Source: an uncultured Oscillospiraceae bacterium (lineage in GTDB: Bacteria > Bacillota > Clostridia > Oscillospirales > Oscillospiraceae). Taken from it: a stretch of DNA of 64,000 nucleotides. The stretch covers positions 1 to 64,000 of the forward strand of contig CAKTQV010000008.1 of assembly GCA_934597255.1 (NCBI GenBank). Reading direction: 5' to 3'. Every line of letters begins with the position of its first letter. The first letter of the stretch is position 1. This document shows positions 1 through 7,186 of the stretch, piece after piece. Both the position numbers and the translations under genes were made by a program. The notes under the pieces are model-generated. The model ran no database searches. It was not told where the DNA came from and saw only the letters and a list, made by a program, of their open reading frames with translations.

Positions 1-200
1 GCATCCGCAAAGAAGTCTGTCAGCGAGTTTTTCACGCACACATCACCGATGACGGTATGGACTTCTTTGGGGAGCAAATTGATATAGGGGTCATTATGCA
101 ACACAAGCGCATGCACTTGCGCTCTGCGGCGCACCAGCTCCTCCGCAACAGCCCTACCGAGGAAGCCGGTAGCGCCTGTAACAAGATATTTATCAAACAT
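1..200 (-). CDS. NAD-dependent epimerase/dehydratase, N-terminal part (runs off window)
   Basis: The reverse-strand frame opens at an ATG at 200 and stays open to the window edge, so only about 66 N-terminal residues are visible. It begins MFDKYLVTGATGFLGRAVAE, the TGATGFLG nucleotide-binding loop of extended short-chain dehydrogenases (NAD-dependent epimerase/dehydratase family), and continues in the expected beta-alpha-beta pattern. Substrate cannot be told from this part. It is divergent from the TetR gene at 372 with 171 bases between them, so the regulator probably controls this gene. Confidence 0.8.
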   Translation of the reverse strand, partial: MFDKYLVTGATGFLGRAVAEELVRRRAQVHALVLHNDPYINLLPKEVHTVIGDVCVKNSLTDFFAD

Positions 201-230
201 TCAAAGAGCCTCCTCTCAAATAAGCACACA

Positions 231-350
231 AGTGTTGATTATCTTTCACAAGTACAGTATACTTGAGGGGAAAGACAGAAACAATCAGCACTTGCCATGC
301 GGCTGAAAGAAAAGCAACACTGTCTGTTGAAGTGTTGATAATCTTTGTAA
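231..350. repeat. pair of 20-bp direct repeats 100 bp apart in a divergent promoter region
   Basis: Bases 231-250 and 331-350 share AGTGTTGAT-T/A-ATCTTT and match at 16 of 20 positions, exactly 100 bp apart. The second copy is also the right arm of a perfect 7-bp inverted repeat, CAACACT at 315-321 and AGTGTTG at 331-337. Their place between a divergent epimerase and a TetR gene suggests regulator binding sites; that role is inference. Confidence 0.5.
249..265. promoter_or_regulatory. candidate TetR operator (perfect 6-bp inverted repeat)
   Basis: CAAGTA and TACTTG form a perfect inverted repeat around a 5-base centre between the divergent epimerase and TetR-family genes. Size and symmetry suit a TetR-family dimer, and autoregulation from such a site is usual in the family. 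Binding itself is not shown. Confidence 0.45.
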
Positions 351-371
351 ACTTTTTTGGAGGGGCTCTAT

Positions 372-941
372 ATGGAGAAGATGGATGCAAGGAAACGCTA
401 TACGCAAATGGTGCTCAAGCAGTCTTTTCTGAAGCTGCTGAAGGAAAAACCTGTAAACAGAATTACGGTGAAGGAGGTTTGTGCGCTGGCGCAGCTTAAC
501 CGTGCCACCTTCTATGCCCATTACAGCGATTGCTTTGCCCTGATGGAGAGCATTGAGAATGAACTCATCGATGCATTTGAGAAATCCCTTCGCTATGTCA
601 ATTCGTTTGATGTGACGGCTCTGATCGAAGCCATCTACGATATGGTCGATCAGAATCAGGCAGCCTGCCGGGTTCTGATTCTGGGGAATACAAACTCAAC
701 GGTTCTCATGCGGATGATTGCCTTGGCCAAGGAGGACAGCATTGCTTACTGGCGGAAAGAACTGCCCAATGCCAGCGAAACAGAGCTTGAGATGATGTAT
801 ACCCATCTGTCAAACGGTTTGATGCATGTCGTTGTGGAGGGCTATGACAAGTACAGCAAAGAGGAAATGATCCATTTTGTCAGTCGGGTAGTAAAAGCCA
901 GTCTTTCGCTGTTCCAATCGTCCAAAAGACCTCTTGCTTAA
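372..941 (+). CDS. TetR/AcrR family transcriptional regulator
   Basis: A 189-residue one-component regulator. The N-terminal 50 residues carry a TetR helix-turn-helix, with VKEVCALAQLNRATFYAHY as the recognition region; the rest is a helical ligand-binding/dimer domain of the kind seen in many Firmicutes regulators. The start at 372 follows GGAGGGG by 6 bases; an in-frame TTG at 357 would overlap that ribosome-binding site and is less likely. It is divergent from the epimerase/dehydratase gene at 200, and the space between holds inverted and direct repeats that could be its operators. The ligand is unknown. Confidence 0.85.
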   Translation: MEKMDARKRYTQMVLKQSFLKLLKEKPVNRITVKEVCALAQLNRATFYAHYSDCFALMESIENELIDAFEKSLRYVNSFDVTALIEAIYDMVDQNQAACRVLILGNTNSTVLMRMIALAKEDSIAYWRKELPNASETELEMMYTHLSNGLMHVVVEGYDKYSKEEMIHFVSRVVKASLSLFQSSKRPLA

Positions 942-1003
942 CAAAAATATTATGCCTGAGTGGTATAATAAGCGTTGCAAAATGATCGATGGTCAAAGGA
1001 AAG

Positions 1004-1948
1004 ATGCAGCAGATTATGAAATCAGTTCGGCAGATAATGCTGGCTATATGTGTTATTCTTATCGCTTCCGCATTCGCGGGCTGCGGTGTGAACACTGATT
1101 CGCCAGATAAGCGTCCGGCATTGGAAAAAATCGAGTACACAAATCTCAATGACAGCGTATCACAGAAACTTTTGGAAGATATGCTTTCCAGTGCCGGGGT
1201 GTCAGGAAACCGCATTCAAGGCTTCTTCAACCGTGTAGACAGTTTCAATGAAAGCATGAGGGAGGAATGGCTGACGACGGGTTTTGAGGAGACAAAACCG
1301 CTGGACACAAAATATGACCCATATGAGATGCAGGATGAGATGGTGAAGAAGAATGGGAGCTTTCCAGGATATAACTGCAGAATAACCGCAATGGAACTGT
1401 TCGGGGACTTCTTGTCCGCAGGAGGCAATACCCCTATGGATGCTGCGGGCGAAGATGTGCTGTTCATGGACGAGGAAACACTGAAGACTGACCCGGATGC
1501 GCTGGGTGGAAGCAGCCTTGCGGATTTCTGCGCGCTGTATTCTTCCATGAAGACGGAGGATACCACAGAGATCAAGCGTCATGTGCAAACCATACAAGAG
1601 GAATGGGCCTCCCGTGGCGTTACGTTTCAGGAGAATGAAAGAATCCGCCTCATCACGGTATTCTTCCATGATAAGCTGGCCGAGGAGGAATCGATGCTGT
1701 TTGTCGGGCATGTTGGTGTACTCCTGACAGCGGAGGACGGAACGCTGTACTTCGTAGAAAAAGTAGCCTTTCAGGAGCCGTACCGGCTGCTGCGTTTTGC
1801 TGATCGTACGGAATTGAGCGATTATCTCATGGGCAAGTACGATGTCTCATGGGGACAGAGCACGGCACGCCCGTTTATCATGGAGAACGATGAACTTATG
1901 GATGGCTGGCGTCCAAACCCGGACGGTGCCGACGCAGCGCATCATTAA
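1004..1948 (+). CDS. DUF4300 family lipoprotein
   Basis: Predicted secreted lipoprotein: a basic N-terminus, a hydrophobic stretch and a lipobox ending FAGC about 30 residues in, so it is expected to be lipidated and held on the outer face of the membrane. The following KIEYTNLNDSVSQKLLEDM matches the start of the DUF4300 family, whose function is unknown. Candidate starts are 989, 1004 and 1016; 1004 is chosen because AAAGGA lies 3 bases upstream, and 1016 gives the neatest signal peptide. A TATAAT at 964-969 may be its -10 box; no good -35 is seen. A strong hairpin at 1975-2014 follows the gene. Confidence 0.75.
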   Translation: MQQIMKSVRQIMLAICVILIASAFAGCGVNTDSPDKRPALEKIEYTNLNDSVSQKLLEDMLSSAGVSGNRIQGFFNRVDSFNESMREEWLTTGFEETKPLDTKYDPYEMQDEMVKKNGSFPGYNCRITAMELFGDFLSAGGNTPMDAAGEDVLFMDEETLKTDPDALGGSSLADFCALYSSMKTEDTTEIKRHVQTIQEEWASRGVTFQENERIRLITVFFHDKLAEEESMLFVGHVGVLLTAEDGTLYFVEKVAFQEPYRLLRFADRTELSDYLMGKYDVSWGQSTARPFIMENDELMDGWRPNPDGADAAHH

Positions 1949-1974
1949 GAGAATATCCTGCGTACCATTGGTAC

Positions 1975-2014
1975 ACGAGCAGCGCTCCCGGCATATGCCG
2001 GGAGCGCTGCTCGT
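1975..2014. terminator. 18-bp perfect hairpin, probable terminator
   Basis: Two 18-base arms, perfectly complementary around an ATAT loop, sit 26 bases after the DUF4300 stop. The T-run is poor on both strands, so it may work as a bidirectional terminator or RNA stabiliser between the convergent DUF4300 gene and the redox operon that ends at 2127. Confidence 0.6.
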
Positions 2015-2126
2015 CTTTCAAAAAGGAATGGACAGGCTGTGAAGTTCCCAAAAGTGGTATAAAGATGGAAATGCGGGCAAAGTACCCTTCACTTTTTATA
2101 ACACACTCCTGTAAACACAATGAAAT

Positions 2127-2645
2127 TTATAGCGCTGCCTTTTTCCATTTTCTGATCCTAGTTCTAAACGTTCCGAAAGGCGCAACCGTATTAACGTGAA
2201 TGAACCTGTACACCTCCCATACCGCTGCTTTGGTGGCATCATCAGCCCACCTTCTCGTGTGCGGCTGGAACAGATCCTCCTCGCTCATGGAATCGATCAT
2301 GGTCTGGATCGCGGCGATATTTTCATTTAATTTGCCCTTCAATTCCGCCAAGGACAAATGGGCGTAAGTATCCGTAAACCATTGATACAGGTCGCCCAAC
2401 TGGTTCCACTTGAACTGCTCCGACGGTGTTTTCACATTCATTCCACGCTTCTCGCCAGCCTCCCATTTCAAAAGCTGTGTCGTCCATCCCACCTGATACG
2501 CAAGATTCTCTGCAGGTGTCCTGTCCACACCGGATACTCTTTTATCCTTCAGGGCTTCCGGGATCGTATCAAATTCGGAAAGATACTTCTCAAAGCTCTG
2601 ATTGATCTCGTTTTTGAGATCATCTTTATCCTTATATGTTCTCAA
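2127..2645 (-). CDS. ClbS/DfsB family (DUF1706) four-helix protein
   Basis: A 172-residue protein of the ClbS/DfsB (DUF1706) family: it starts MRTYKDKDDLKNEI and carries the family-typical KRVSGVDRTPAENLAYQVGW stretch and a later FRTRIRKWKK tail. ClbS itself protects colibactin producers; most relatives are uncharacterised DinB-like helical bundles, so a detoxifying or thiol-linked role is only inference. The start is a TTG at 2645 behind AAGGGAGG; an in-frame TTG at 2663 would put the ribosome-binding site inside the coding region. It is the last gene of a tight operon, 11 bases after trxB. Confidence 0.8.
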   Translation of the reverse strand: MRTYKDKDDLKNEINQSFEKYLSEFDTIPEALKDKRVSGVDRTPAENLAYQVGWTTQLLKWEAGEKRGMNVKTPSEQFKWNQLGDLYQWFTDTYAHLSLAELKGKLNENIAAIQTMIDSMSEEDLFQPHTRRWADDATKAAVWEVYRFIHVNTVAPFGTFRTRIRKWKKAAL

Positions 2646-2656
2646 AACATCCTCCC

Positions 2657-3580
2657 TTACCAATTCTCCGCCAGATATTCCTCCGCATAATGGACGGCCA
2701 CCGCGCCGTCCGATACGGCGGTGACCACCTGCCGCAGCGCCTTGGTGCGCACGTCGCCTACGGCGAACACGCCGGAGAGACTGGTTCGGGTGGATTCGTC
2801 CGCGATGATATAGCCGGACTTGTCCAGCGCCAGCTCATTTCGGAACAGGTCCGTCGCCGGGGCTCGGCCCACGCTGATGAACACGCCGTCGCAGGCAAGC
2901 TCCCGCTCTGCGCCGGTGTTGACGTCTTTTAGCCGAAGCCCCGTCAGACGGTTCTCGTGCAGCAGCGCGGAGACCGCGCTGTTCCAGCAGAATTCTATGT
3001 TGGGCGCTGCCATCAGCGGCGCATGGTATATCTTGGTAGCCCGCAGGCTGTCCCGCCGGTGGATGAGATAGACCTTTTTTGCGATGCGGGACAGAGCAAG
3101 TGCGTCCGCCGCGGCGGAATTTCCGCCGCCCACCACCGCCACGGTCTTGCCCCGATAGGGCGCGCCGTCGCAGGCGGCGCAATAGTGAACGCCCTTGCCA
3201 ACAAGCGCTTCCTCGCCGGGAACGCCCAAGGAGCGGGGCGACGCGCCGGTGGCGATGACCACCGTGCGGCCCTGAAAAACACCCTCGCTGGTGTCCAGCG
3301 TCTTGATCCTCCCGGAAAGGCTGGTCTTGTACACCTCCGCCAGCTCCGTCACCGCGCCGAAGCGCTCGGCGCTCTGCTGCATTTTTTCGCCCAGCGTAAA
3401 GCCGTCGATGCCGCTTTCAAAGCCGGGATAGTTGTCGATCTGCTCTGTCAGCGCCATCTGCCCGCCGGCGGAGAGCTTTTCCAGCACCAACGTGGAAAGC
3501 CCGGCACGGGCGGCGTACAGGGCGGCGGTGTATCCGGCGGGGCCTCCGCCGATGACGATCATATCATAGATCTGCTCCAT
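2657..3580 (-). CDS. trxB: thioredoxin reductase
   Basis: FAD/NADPH disulfide reductase of 307 residues, the usual low-molecular-weight TrxB size, which reduces oxidised thioredoxin with NADPH in the cytosol. Visible are the FAD-binding GGGPAGY at 11-17, the redox-active CAAC pair (Cys134 and Cys137), the NADPH-binding GGGNSAAADAL and the C-terminal FAD contact VFAVGDVR. The start at 3580 follows GAGGA by 8 bases. The reading frame is open further upstream, but those residues overlap the thioredoxin gene. It lies 10 bases behind the thioredoxin gene and is surely co-transcribed with it. The active-site pair is CAAC rather than the common CATC. Confidence 0.95.
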   Translation of the reverse strand: MEQIYDMIVIGGGPAGYTAALYAARAGLSTLVLEKLSAGGQMALTEQIDNYPGFESGIDGFTLGEKMQQSAERFGAVTELAEVYKTSLSGRIKTLDTSEGVFQGRTVVIATGASPRSLGVPGEEALVGKGVHYCAACDGAPYRGKTVAVVGGGNSAAADALALSRIAKKVYLIHRRDSLRATKIYHAPLMAAPNIEFCWNSAVSALLHENRLTGLRLKDVNTGAERELACDGVFISVGRAPATDLFRNELALDKSGYIIADESTRTSLSGVFAVGDVRTKALRQVVTAVSDGAVAVHYAEEYLAENW

Positions 3581-3590
3581 ACTCGTGTCC

Positions 3591-3911
3591 TCACTGCGCC
3601 AGCGTTTCCCGGATAAATGTCTCAATGGCCGCCTTGGAGGCGGGCGCGACAATGGAGCCAATCACCTCGCCGTTTTTAAAGAGCATCAGCGTGGGGATGG
3701 TGTCGATGCCGAAGCGCTGAATCAGCTGCGGCTCCTCGTCGTAGTTGATTTTTCCGGCAACGAGCGTATCGGCATACTGCTCGCCCGCCTTGTCAAAGGC
3801 GGGGGCGATGCGGCGGCAGTAGGGGCACCACTGCGCCCAGAAATCCACCAGCACGGGCTTGTCCGCGTGCACAACGTCGTTTTCAAAGCTGTCGGTCGTA
3901 ATGGTAAGCAT
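3591..3911 (-). CDS. thioredoxin-like protein with CPYC active site
   Basis: A 106-residue single-domain thioredoxin fold: the active-site helix starts at WAQWCPYCRR (Cys29, Pro30, Tyr31, Cys32), and the cis-proline loop is in DTIPTLMLF. The CPYC pair is the glutaredoxin motif, whereas ordinary thioredoxins have CGPC, so its redox potential or partner may differ. Direct linkage to trxB (10 bases downstream) argues that it is reduced by that enzyme. The Rrf2 gene ends 11 bases upstream. Probably a cytosolic protein-disulfide reductant. Confidence 0.9.
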   Translation of the reverse strand: MLTITTDSFENDVVHADKPVLVDFWAQWCPYCRRIAPAFDKAGEQYADTLVAGKINYDEEPQLIQRFGIDTIPTLMLFKNGEVIGSIVAPASKAAIETFIRETLAQ

Positions 3912-3922
3912 CGTATATCCTC

Positions 3923-4339
3923 CTATTGTTTCTCCAAAAGTTGTGTTTCAATATCCGAGATGGTAATGTGCGAGAGATAGGCGGCGCATTCCTCGTTCAT
4001 GCTCCGGTACAGCGCGTCCATCACGCCCGCCATGCCGGAACAGATGGCGCAGTCCCGGTCAATTTCGCCGCTGTGCCACGCGCAGTCCACAAAGCGGGTA
4101 TTTACCGCCTCCGCCACCTGCCGCAGGGTTAGAGTCGCCGGATCTGCCGTCAGGCGGTAGCCGCCGACCAAGCCCTCACGGGCCTCCACCATCCCTGTCT
4201 TCTTCAGCCCCGCCATGACCCGGCGGACGCGGGTGGGGTTGGTGCAGATGTTATCCGCCAGTGCCTCGCTGCTCAATGAGCGTCCGCTGTGGCTCAGGCA
4301 GACCAGTGCGTGAACCGCCAGATTAAAAGAACTGTTCAT
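3923..4339 (-). CDS. Rrf2 family transcriptional regulator
   Basis: A 138-residue regulator with an N-terminal winged helix (residues 1-70, including VGGYRLTADPATLTLRQVAEAV, abbreviated here to its GGYRL wing) and three cysteines in the sensor region, Cys86, Cys97 and Cys100. In Rrf2 proteins such as IscR and NsrR, cysteines in this region bind an Fe-S cluster; others sense thiol oxidation. It starts 2 bases after the rhodanese stop and lies inside the redox operon, so autoregulation is likely. A palindrome at 4791-4806 next to the operon promoter is the probable operator. Confidence 0.88.
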   Translation of the reverse strand: MNSSFNLAVHALVCLSHSGRSLSSEALADNICTNPTRVRRVMAGLKKTGMVEAREGLVGGYRLTADPATLTLRQVAEAVNTRFVDCAWHSGEIDRDCAICSGMAGVMDALYRSMNEECAAYLSHITISDIETQLLEKQ

Positions 4340-4341
4340 GC

Positions 4342-4755
4342 TCAGCCCTCCTTCACAAGCTCGTAGGGCCAGTCGATGACGCCGCCGAAGTCGTAGAAAT
4401 TCTGATACCCCAGCGCCAGCAGCTTTTGGGCTGACTCCTTGCTGCGACGGCCGCTGCGGCAGTAGACCAGCAGCGTCGCCTCCTTGTCGGGCAGCGCCTC
4501 GGGCATTTCGCTGCCGATGCTCTCGTTGGGGACAAGAACGGCGTTTTCAATATGCCCGCCGTCGTATTCTTCCTGCGTGCGGATATCCAGCATGATCTCC
4601 TGTGCGCTTTTCAGCCTATAGGCTTTCCCGACAGTTATCTCCCAATACCTATCCTTGCCAACCATACCTGTGACAGAGCTTGATTTGTTTTTTTGTATTC
4701 TGTAGTTAATCAGCAATAAAGCTTCAAACGCCGCCAAAAGGATCATTTGATGCAT
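4342..4755 (-). CDS. membrane-anchored rhodanese-like protein
   Basis: First gene of the redox operon. Residues 1-22 are hydrophobic (MILLAAFEALLLINY) and look like a membrane anchor; from about residue 45 a rhodanese domain follows, with LDIRTQEEYDGGHI and the active-site loop YCRSGRRS, in which the cysteine would carry a persulfide. Such domains move sulfane sulfur between thiols. The start at 4755 is an ATG 7 bases after GGGAGG; a TTG at 4773 overlaps that site. The pairing with thioredoxin and an Rrf2 regulator suggests a sulfur- or thiol-stress response. Confidence 0.85.
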   Translation of the reverse strand: MHQMILLAAFEALLLINYRIQKNKSSSVTGMVGKDRYWEITVGKAYRLKSAQEIMLDIRTQEEYDGGHIENAVLVPNESIGSEMPEALPDKEATLLVYCRSGRRSKESAQKLLALGYQNFYDFGGVIDWPYELVKEG

Positions 4756-4790
4756 GGCATAACCTCCCAACAAACTATACTTTCCATCGG

Positions 4791-4835
4791 CACAGTTTAT
4801 ACTGTGACTATATCAGATACAGATTGAGGCGTCAA
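4791..4835 (-). promoter_or_regulatory. promoter of the redox operon with overlapping palindrome
   Basis: On the minus strand TTGACG (4830-4835) and TATAGT (4807-4812) are 17 bases apart, a good sigma-A promoter. Directly downstream, at the expected transcription start, CACAGT (4791-4796) and ACTGTG (4801-4806) form a perfect 6-bp inverted repeat with a 4-base centre. This is where a repressor would block initiation, and the operon encodes an Rrf2 regulator. Confidence 0.7.
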
Positions 4836-4930
4836 GAGAGGTTCCTTTCAGATTTGCTTCAAACCTGCATTATCTATGGGTTTGGGGATCCTTGGCAGTC
4901 TAAATAGAAGCGGCGCTTCTCTGAACACTA

Positions 4931-4959
4931 TTGACAGGTATTCTTAAATCACCTATATT
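4931..4959 (+). promoter_or_regulatory. sigma-A promoter before the fur remnant and the alarmone synthetase
   Basis: TTGACA (4931-4936), a 17-base spacer and TATATT (4954-4959). An inverted repeat, ATTCTTAA at 4940-4947 and TTAAGAAT at 4964-4971, brackets the -10 box and could be an operator, possibly of the former Fur-family regulator. It would now drive the small alarmone synthetase. Confidence 0.65.
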
Positions 4960-4967
4960 TTTATTAA

Positions 4968-5171
4968 GAATCCTCTTATGACAGCTGTACCGACCTGCAC
5001 TATCATCTGATCTGTATGCGATGCGGTATGGTAGTAGACGCTCCTTTAGAATATCGGACTGAGATCGACACAGCCATCGCTGGAATGACCGGCTATCAGA
5101 TCGATCGGCATCGAATCATTGTGGAAGGCGTCTGCCCGAAATACCAGAAAGAATGCGAAAAGGATGGTTGA
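4968..5171 (+). pseudogene. Fur-family regulator, C-terminal remnant
   Basis: The frame ending with the TGA at 5169-5171 encodes HYHLICMRCGMVVDAP, then GYQIDRHRIIVEGVCPKYQ: the metal-binding and dimer domain of Fur/PerR proteins, with the HxHLxCxxCG zinc motif and the GxxxxxHxxxxxGxC tail. The DNA-binding half is missing; the frame is closed by a TAA at 4965 and no start exists upstream of the domain. The usual last CxxC is altered, with Tyr in place of the second Cys. A good promoter remains at 4931-4959. It ends 7 bases before the alarmone synthetase. Confidence 0.8.
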
Positions 5172-5178
5172 CAAATAA

Positions 5179-5871
5179 ATGATGAAAGAGGAAAACAGCA
5201 TATCGCTTCGGAACGATTCGTATGAGATTCAGCTGATGCGAAATCTTTATGACTCGGCTGTCAAACAATTATCGCTCAGATTTGAAATACTGAACAACGA
5301 GTTTAAAGTGCTCTATGCCAGAAACCCGATCCACCATATTGAGGGGCGTGTAAAGGCTACTGAAAGCATTGCGGCAAAGCTCCAAAAGAAAGGCCTCCCG
5401 CTGACCGTTGAGGCGGCGAGAGAGAGAATCAACGACATCGCTGGCGTCAGAGTGGTATGCAGCTATATCGACGATGTGTATCGGGTGGCGGAAATGCTGG
5501 AGCGCCAGACGGATATAGAGATTGTCAAGCGGCAGGACTATATCCGTACACCCAACTACAATGGCTACCGCTCGCTGCATCTGGATATCCGTATGCCAGT
5601 GTATCTGTCTGACCGGACTGAACATGTGACCGCAGAGATACAGATCCGCACGATCGCCATGGACTTTTGGGCAAGTCTGGAGCATGATGTCCGGTATAAG
5701 GTGGACAAAACAAAGCTACCGGAGGGCATCAATGAGGAGATGCTTGCGTGCTCGGATAAAATCGCTGAGATCGACCGGAAAATGCAGGATATGTATAGAC
5801 GGATCAAAGCTGCGGGAACGAACATAGTTTCCCCATCTCTGGGTGAGCCGTGTGCGCAGGGTCAGGAATGA
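5179..5871 (+). CDS. GTP pyrophosphokinase family small alarmone synthetase
   Basis: A 230-residue stand-alone RelA/SpoT synthetase domain protein, of RelQ/RelP size, lacking the hydrolase and regulatory domains of Rel. Expected motifs are present: ERINDIAGVRVVCSYIDDVY, the substrate loop DYIRTPNYNGYRSLHLDI and AEIQIRTIAMDFWASLEH, followed by a C-terminal helix that in RelQ builds the tetramer. It should make (p)ppGpp from ATP and GTP or GDP in the cytosol. Starts at 5179 and 5182 are both ATG; AAGGATGG is upstream. It follows the Fur remnant by 7 bases and ends in a strong terminator, so it is probably expressed from 4931. Confidence 0.9.
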   Translation: MMKEENSISLRNDSYEIQLMRNLYDSAVKQLSLRFEILNNEFKVLYARNPIHHIEGRVKATESIAAKLQKKGLPLTVEAARERINDIAGVRVVCSYIDDVYRVAEMLERQTDIEIVKRQDYIRTPNYNGYRSLHLDIRMPVYLSDRTEHVTAEIQIRTIAMDFWASLEHDVRYKVDKTKLPEGINEEMLACSDKIAEIDRKMQDMYRRIKAAGTNIVSPSLGEPCAQGQE

Positions 5872-5880
5872 TTACACAGG

Positions 5881-5928
5881 AAATGCGCCGTACCACTTCA
5901 GTGCGATAGTGGTACGGCGCATTTTTTA
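5881..5928 (+). terminator. intrinsic terminator
   Basis: A perfect 17-bp stem (5881-5897 with 5908-5924) around a 10-base loop, followed by more T residues, 9 bases after the alarmone synthetase stop. Confidence 0.9.
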
Positions 5929-5948
5929 GTTATCGGGCTGCATACCTG

Positions 5949-6344
5949 TCAGCCGAGTCCGTAGATCAGCAGTGAAATACCGCAGACGAGCAGACTGGTT
6001 GCAGAGCCAATCAGGAGCTGCGGCAGGGTGTGACGCGACAGCTTCAGAGAGGAATGGTACTCTACCGTCATCAGATATTGGGCGATGTTGTGCGCGTCAA
6101 TGGAATCTGTCTTTGTGTTTCTGAGTGATTTGCTGCGAACAAATCTGGAGATTAGAAGCGGATTGAATTCCATGAATATGAAGCCATTGTTTTCGAGGAA
6201 CTGCTTCAGGTTTTGCCCATAGTGACCGGTAGCCTCAAGCCCTATCTTCTTTTCTCCCTCCAGGTTGTCCAACTGATGTAGGGTATTGTATTTATACAAC
6301 AATCTTGACACACTTGACACATATGATAATACAAAATAATACAA
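5949..6344 (-). pseudogene. IS110-family transposase remnant fused to a foreign hydrophobic tail
   Basis: The middle of this 131-residue frame (GLEATGHYGQNLKQFLENNG, then FNPLLISRFVRSKSLR and KTDSIDAHNIAQYLMTVEY) is the N-terminal RuvC-like part of IS110-type transposases. The first 30 residues and everything after about residue 95 are not transposase. The tail, SRHTLPQLLIGSATSLLVCG and so on, is hydrophobic and recalls the C-terminus of PAP2-type membrane phosphatases, which is only a guess. The catalytic domain is incomplete and no IS ends were recognised. Confidence 0.7.
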
Positions 6345-6474
6345 ATCTGATTTTCCGCTTAAGGGTACTTCAAGGTAGGAAGCTCGTTTCTTTATGTACT
6401 TATTTTTTCCGCAATTTCCCTTGTGCTGTATGTGGTGCTTGGCTTTGTGATGTGATAATAATAAAATCTTTCAA

Positions 6475-6517
6475 AAAAGCACTGGGCGGAGCTTCAATTT
6501 CTCTGCCCAGTGCTTTT
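6475..6517 (-). terminator. intrinsic terminator of the second tetR gene
   Basis: A 13-bp stem (6475-6487 with 6505-6517) with the run of T residues on the minus strand (6473-6478), about 100 bases past the stop of the TetR gene at 6616. Confidence 0.8.
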
Positions 6518-6615
6518 GCGTTCAGTAATTCAATTACTTTTTAGTGACTATCCATTGGCGTGGGAAAGTCGCAGTATGGAATGCACCGTCGGTGTCTCTG
6601 TTTAAACTACGTTTT

Positions 6616-7152
6616 TCATTGCGTCAGCTTGTGGATGATGCCGTTGAGAAACACCGCCATCTTTTTCGGCGATTGCCGGTTTTCTCGATTCAGCCACTCC
6701 CGTATCACCGCATAGCCGCCCTGATAGAAGAAAAGGCAAAGCTCATCCCGTTCTTCCTCGGTAAAGGTGTCCGGGATCGCCATGTCAAGCTGGCGCCGGA
6801 TAGTGGGCAGATCAAACAGCTTGGTTGAAAAGTCCTTATCCGGCAGAGCGTTGATGAGCACCTTGAAATGCTCCTCATCAGCAAGCAGCGCCTCCAGCAT
6901 CCGGCATAGACAGTCTTCGCCATCGGAAGCATTGTCGGATAGGATCTCCTCCAGCTTGCAGAAGCAGTCATTCTCAATGGCGGTCAACAGATCGTTCTGA
7001 CTGCCGTAATACTTATAAAAGGTCACACGGTTAAGCTGTGCCTTGGCGCACAGCTCATAGATGGTGATTTTCTCAAGCGGCTTTTCTTTCAGGAGCGTTA
7101 TCAGTGCATTTTTCAGCAGCATCTTGCTCAGCCGCACTCTTTGATTTTCCAT
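6616..7152 (-). CDS. TetR/AcrR family transcriptional regulator
   Basis: A 178-residue TetR-family repressor: helix-turn-helix in residues 10-55 (ITIYELCAKAQLNRVTFYKY), then an all-helical ligand domain. The start at 7152 is preceded by AGAAGGAG; an in-frame start 21 bases upstream has no such site. It is divergent from the MMPL exporter gene at 7323, and a near-palindrome with arms AAGTAAACA and TGTTGACTT overlaps that gene's -35 box, so it most likely represses the exporter and responds to an exported compound. It resembles the regulator at 372 in the N-terminal helices. Confidence 0.9.
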   Translation of the reverse strand: MENQRVRLSKMLLKNALITLLKEKPLEKITIYELCAKAQLNRVTFYKYYGSQNDLLTAIENDCFCKLEEILSDNASDGEDCLCRMLEALLADEEHFKVLINALPDKDFSTKLFDLPTIRRQLDMAIPDTFTEEERDELCLFFYQGGYAVIREWLNRENRQSPKKMAVFLNGIIHKLTQ

Positions 7153-7186
7153 ACGCACTCCTTCTGCTAACAAATGGTTCGTAGTT

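Noticed and set aside
6305..6828. two plus-strand open frames between the IS110 remnant and the second tetR
   Set aside because: No ribosome-binding site or family; one overlaps tetR antisense, the other spans the tetR terminator.
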